Shown here: piece by piece, positions 6,544-7,058 of the stretch
Position numbering within the stretch: the first letter of the stretch is position 1
How the letters are laid out: every line of letters starts with the position of its first letter
Source: Pseudomonadota bacterium
Lineage (GTDB): Bacteria > BMS3Abin14
Length of the DNA: 7,058 nucleotides
Direction of reading: 5' to 3'
NCBI GenBank assembly: GCA_016937135.1
Contig: JAFGWO010000139.1
Span: 1 to 7,058, forward strand
Program-made: the position numbers and the translations under genes
The notes under the pieces: generated by a model
Told to the model about the DNA's origin: nothing
The model's database searches: none
What the model saw: the letters and a program-made list of their open reading frames with translations, nothing else

Positions 6544-6736
6544 ACCGGTTTAAGGTTGATGACTTCGCAAAAAGTCGCACGGGGCGCCCGGACCAATGAC
6601 TCGCGTGGCAAGTCAGGGATCCGCGAGGAAAGGGAAAGGACGCTTTTCCCTTTCCGTGGAGCAAAAAGTTCCGGATTGAATTTTTTGCGATCCTGTCATG
6701 GTTTAACGTTCGACGTTTGACATCGGTCGTTTTTTC
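6544..6736. repeat. Gene-free intergenic repeat element with inverted repeats, hairpins and a second heptamer type
   Basis: No credible gene lies here. An imperfect inverted repeat brackets the core: ATGACTTCGCAAAAA at 6559-6573, against the reverse complement of 6682-6699, which shares ATGAC and TCGCAAAAA around a short indel. GCAAAAAGT occurs twice in direct orientation (6567-6575 and 6661-6669). Hairpins inside are GACTT/AAGTC (6561-6576), TGACT/AGTCA (6597-6615) and an 11-bp stem GGAAAGGGAAA/TTTCCCTTTCC (6627-6637 with 6645-6655). At 6706-6726 there are two and a half copies of a different heptamer, ACGTTCG then ACGTTTG then a degenerate copy, followed by a T-run to 6735. The structure suggests a dispersed non-coding element or its remnant; its mobility is not shown. 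Confidence 0.6.
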
Positions 6737-6771
6737 TCTGAACCCTGAACTCTGAACCCTGAACTCCGGAC
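6737..6771 (-). repeat. Tandem 7-nt repeat array, right (inverse of the left array)
   Basis: Five adjacent heptamers read TCTGAAC, CCTGAAC, TCTGAAC, CCTGAAC, TCCGGAC. The first four form two exact copies of the 14-mer TCTGAACCCTGAAC. TCTGAAC is the exact reverse complement of the GTTCAGA unit at 6484-6511, so the two arrays face each other across about 225 nt. Confidence 0.85.
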
Positions 6772-6778
6772 TGCCTTT

Positions 6779-6810
6779 CTTCTCCCTTCCCTATTCCCCC
6801 TTCCCTCTTC
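6779..6810. repeat. Homopyrimidine mirror repeat at the Sua5 stop codon
   Basis: CTTCTCCCTTCCC (6779-6791) is mirrored exactly by CCCTTCCCTCTTC (6798-6810) around the 6-nt centre TATTCC. The only purine on the + strand across the tract is A6793, inside the Sua5 stop codon. Perfect polypyrimidine mirror repeats can form intramolecular triplex (H-DNA) under supercoiling; whether this one does is unknown. Confidence 0.6.
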
Positions 6811-7058
6811 GCTCCAGCTTTTCCAGAAACTCCTCCACCTCTTCCCCCAGGGCGCCCCTCCGGATGATCACCGGGGGGTCAGAGACCAGGTTCAGGACGG
6901 TTGACGGAAGACCTCCGGGGGTCCAGCCCCCGTCGATCACGAGGTCAACCCCCGCGACGAGGTCCGGATCCAGTTCGCTGACGCTTCTGGGGGGGGACAT
7001 CCCCTGGAAATTGGCGCTGGTTGCCGTCAGAGGCCCCCGGTAGAACCTTGTCAGGTCC
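6791..7058 (-). CDS. tsaC: Sua5/YrdC/TsaC L-threonylcarbamoyladenylate synthase, C-terminal part (5' end outside window)
   Basis: The last 88 residues of this gene are visible on the - strand, ending at the stop codon TAG (6793-6791). The enzyme makes threonylcarbamoyl-AMP from Thr, bicarbonate and ATP, the first step of the t6A37 modification of tRNAs that read ANN codons. Family signatures are PLTATSANFQG, then a segment with DLVIDGGWTPGGLPSTVLNL and VIIRRGAL close to the end. The SAN motif and the DGG...PGG.PSTV block are typical of the YrdC-like fold. The chain ends about 18 residues after RRGAL with a charged tail, so there is no long C-terminal Sua5 extension; this points to the short TsaC/YrdC type or a compact form. 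The gene converges on fadL, with a 319-nt gap. No other tRNA-modification gene is in the window. Confidence 0.93.
   Translation of the reverse strand, partial: DLTRFYRGPLTATSANFQGMSPPRSVSELDPDLVAGVDLVIDGGWTPGGLPSTVLNLVSDPPVIIRRGALGEEVEEFLEKLERRGKGE

Noticed and set aside
6526..6720. 64-codon open frame in the convergent gap
   Set aside because: It starts inside the terminator hairpin and runs through repeats; the translation is basic and low-complexity with no ribosome site.
6484..6771. CRISPR array
   Set aside because: The repeats are 7 nt units in direct contact with no spacers, and no cas genes are present.

Overview
The window reads as ordinary chromosomal DNA from a GC-rich Gram-negative bacterium. 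Two genes encode secreted outer-membrane barrels with signal peptides, one of them of the FadL family, so the cell has an outer membrane. The gene content (a FolE with Bacillus-like motifs, a TalC-type transaldolase, an H-protein paralogue, a eukaryote-like FAA-type acyl-CoA synthetase, FadL) and the 7-nt intergenic repeats suggest a deltaproteobacterial (Desulfobacterota-like) lineage. That placement is inference from general resemblance and was not tested.

Layout. The + strand starts with the 3' end of folE (1-242). It continues with a small membrane-anchored TRASH/YHS protein (303-551), a 212-residue outer-membrane barrel (580-1218), a transaldolase (1244-1891), a REC-GGDEF diguanylate cyclase (1906-2838, probable TTG start), a glycine-cleavage-H-like protein (2883-3281), a long-chain acyl-CoA synthetase (3286-5109) and a FadL-type fatty acid channel (5197-6471). 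A strong intrinsic terminator at 6514-6543 closes this series. The 3' part of a Sua5/YrdC/TsaC gene enters from the other end on the - strand (7058-6791). The convergent gap 6472-6790 has no gene but is full of repeats: inverted arrays of a 7-nt unit at both edges, a second 7-nt repeat type, hairpins and an imperfect inverted repeat. A homopyrimidine mirror repeat straddles the Sua5 stop codon.

How the genes may work together. Gaps from the TRASH gene to the synthetase are 4-44 nt, so these genes may be co-transcribed. FadL plus the acyl-CoA synthetase form a plausible import-and-activation pair for long-chain fatty acids or other hydrophobic acids. The H-like gene sits 4 nt upstream of the synthetase. 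It keeps the H-protein fold signature but has Gly where the lipoyl-carrying Lys should be, so it cannot act as a classical lipoyl carrier. This is the most unusual coding observation in the window. The link between the diguanylate cyclase and the lipid genes is positional only.
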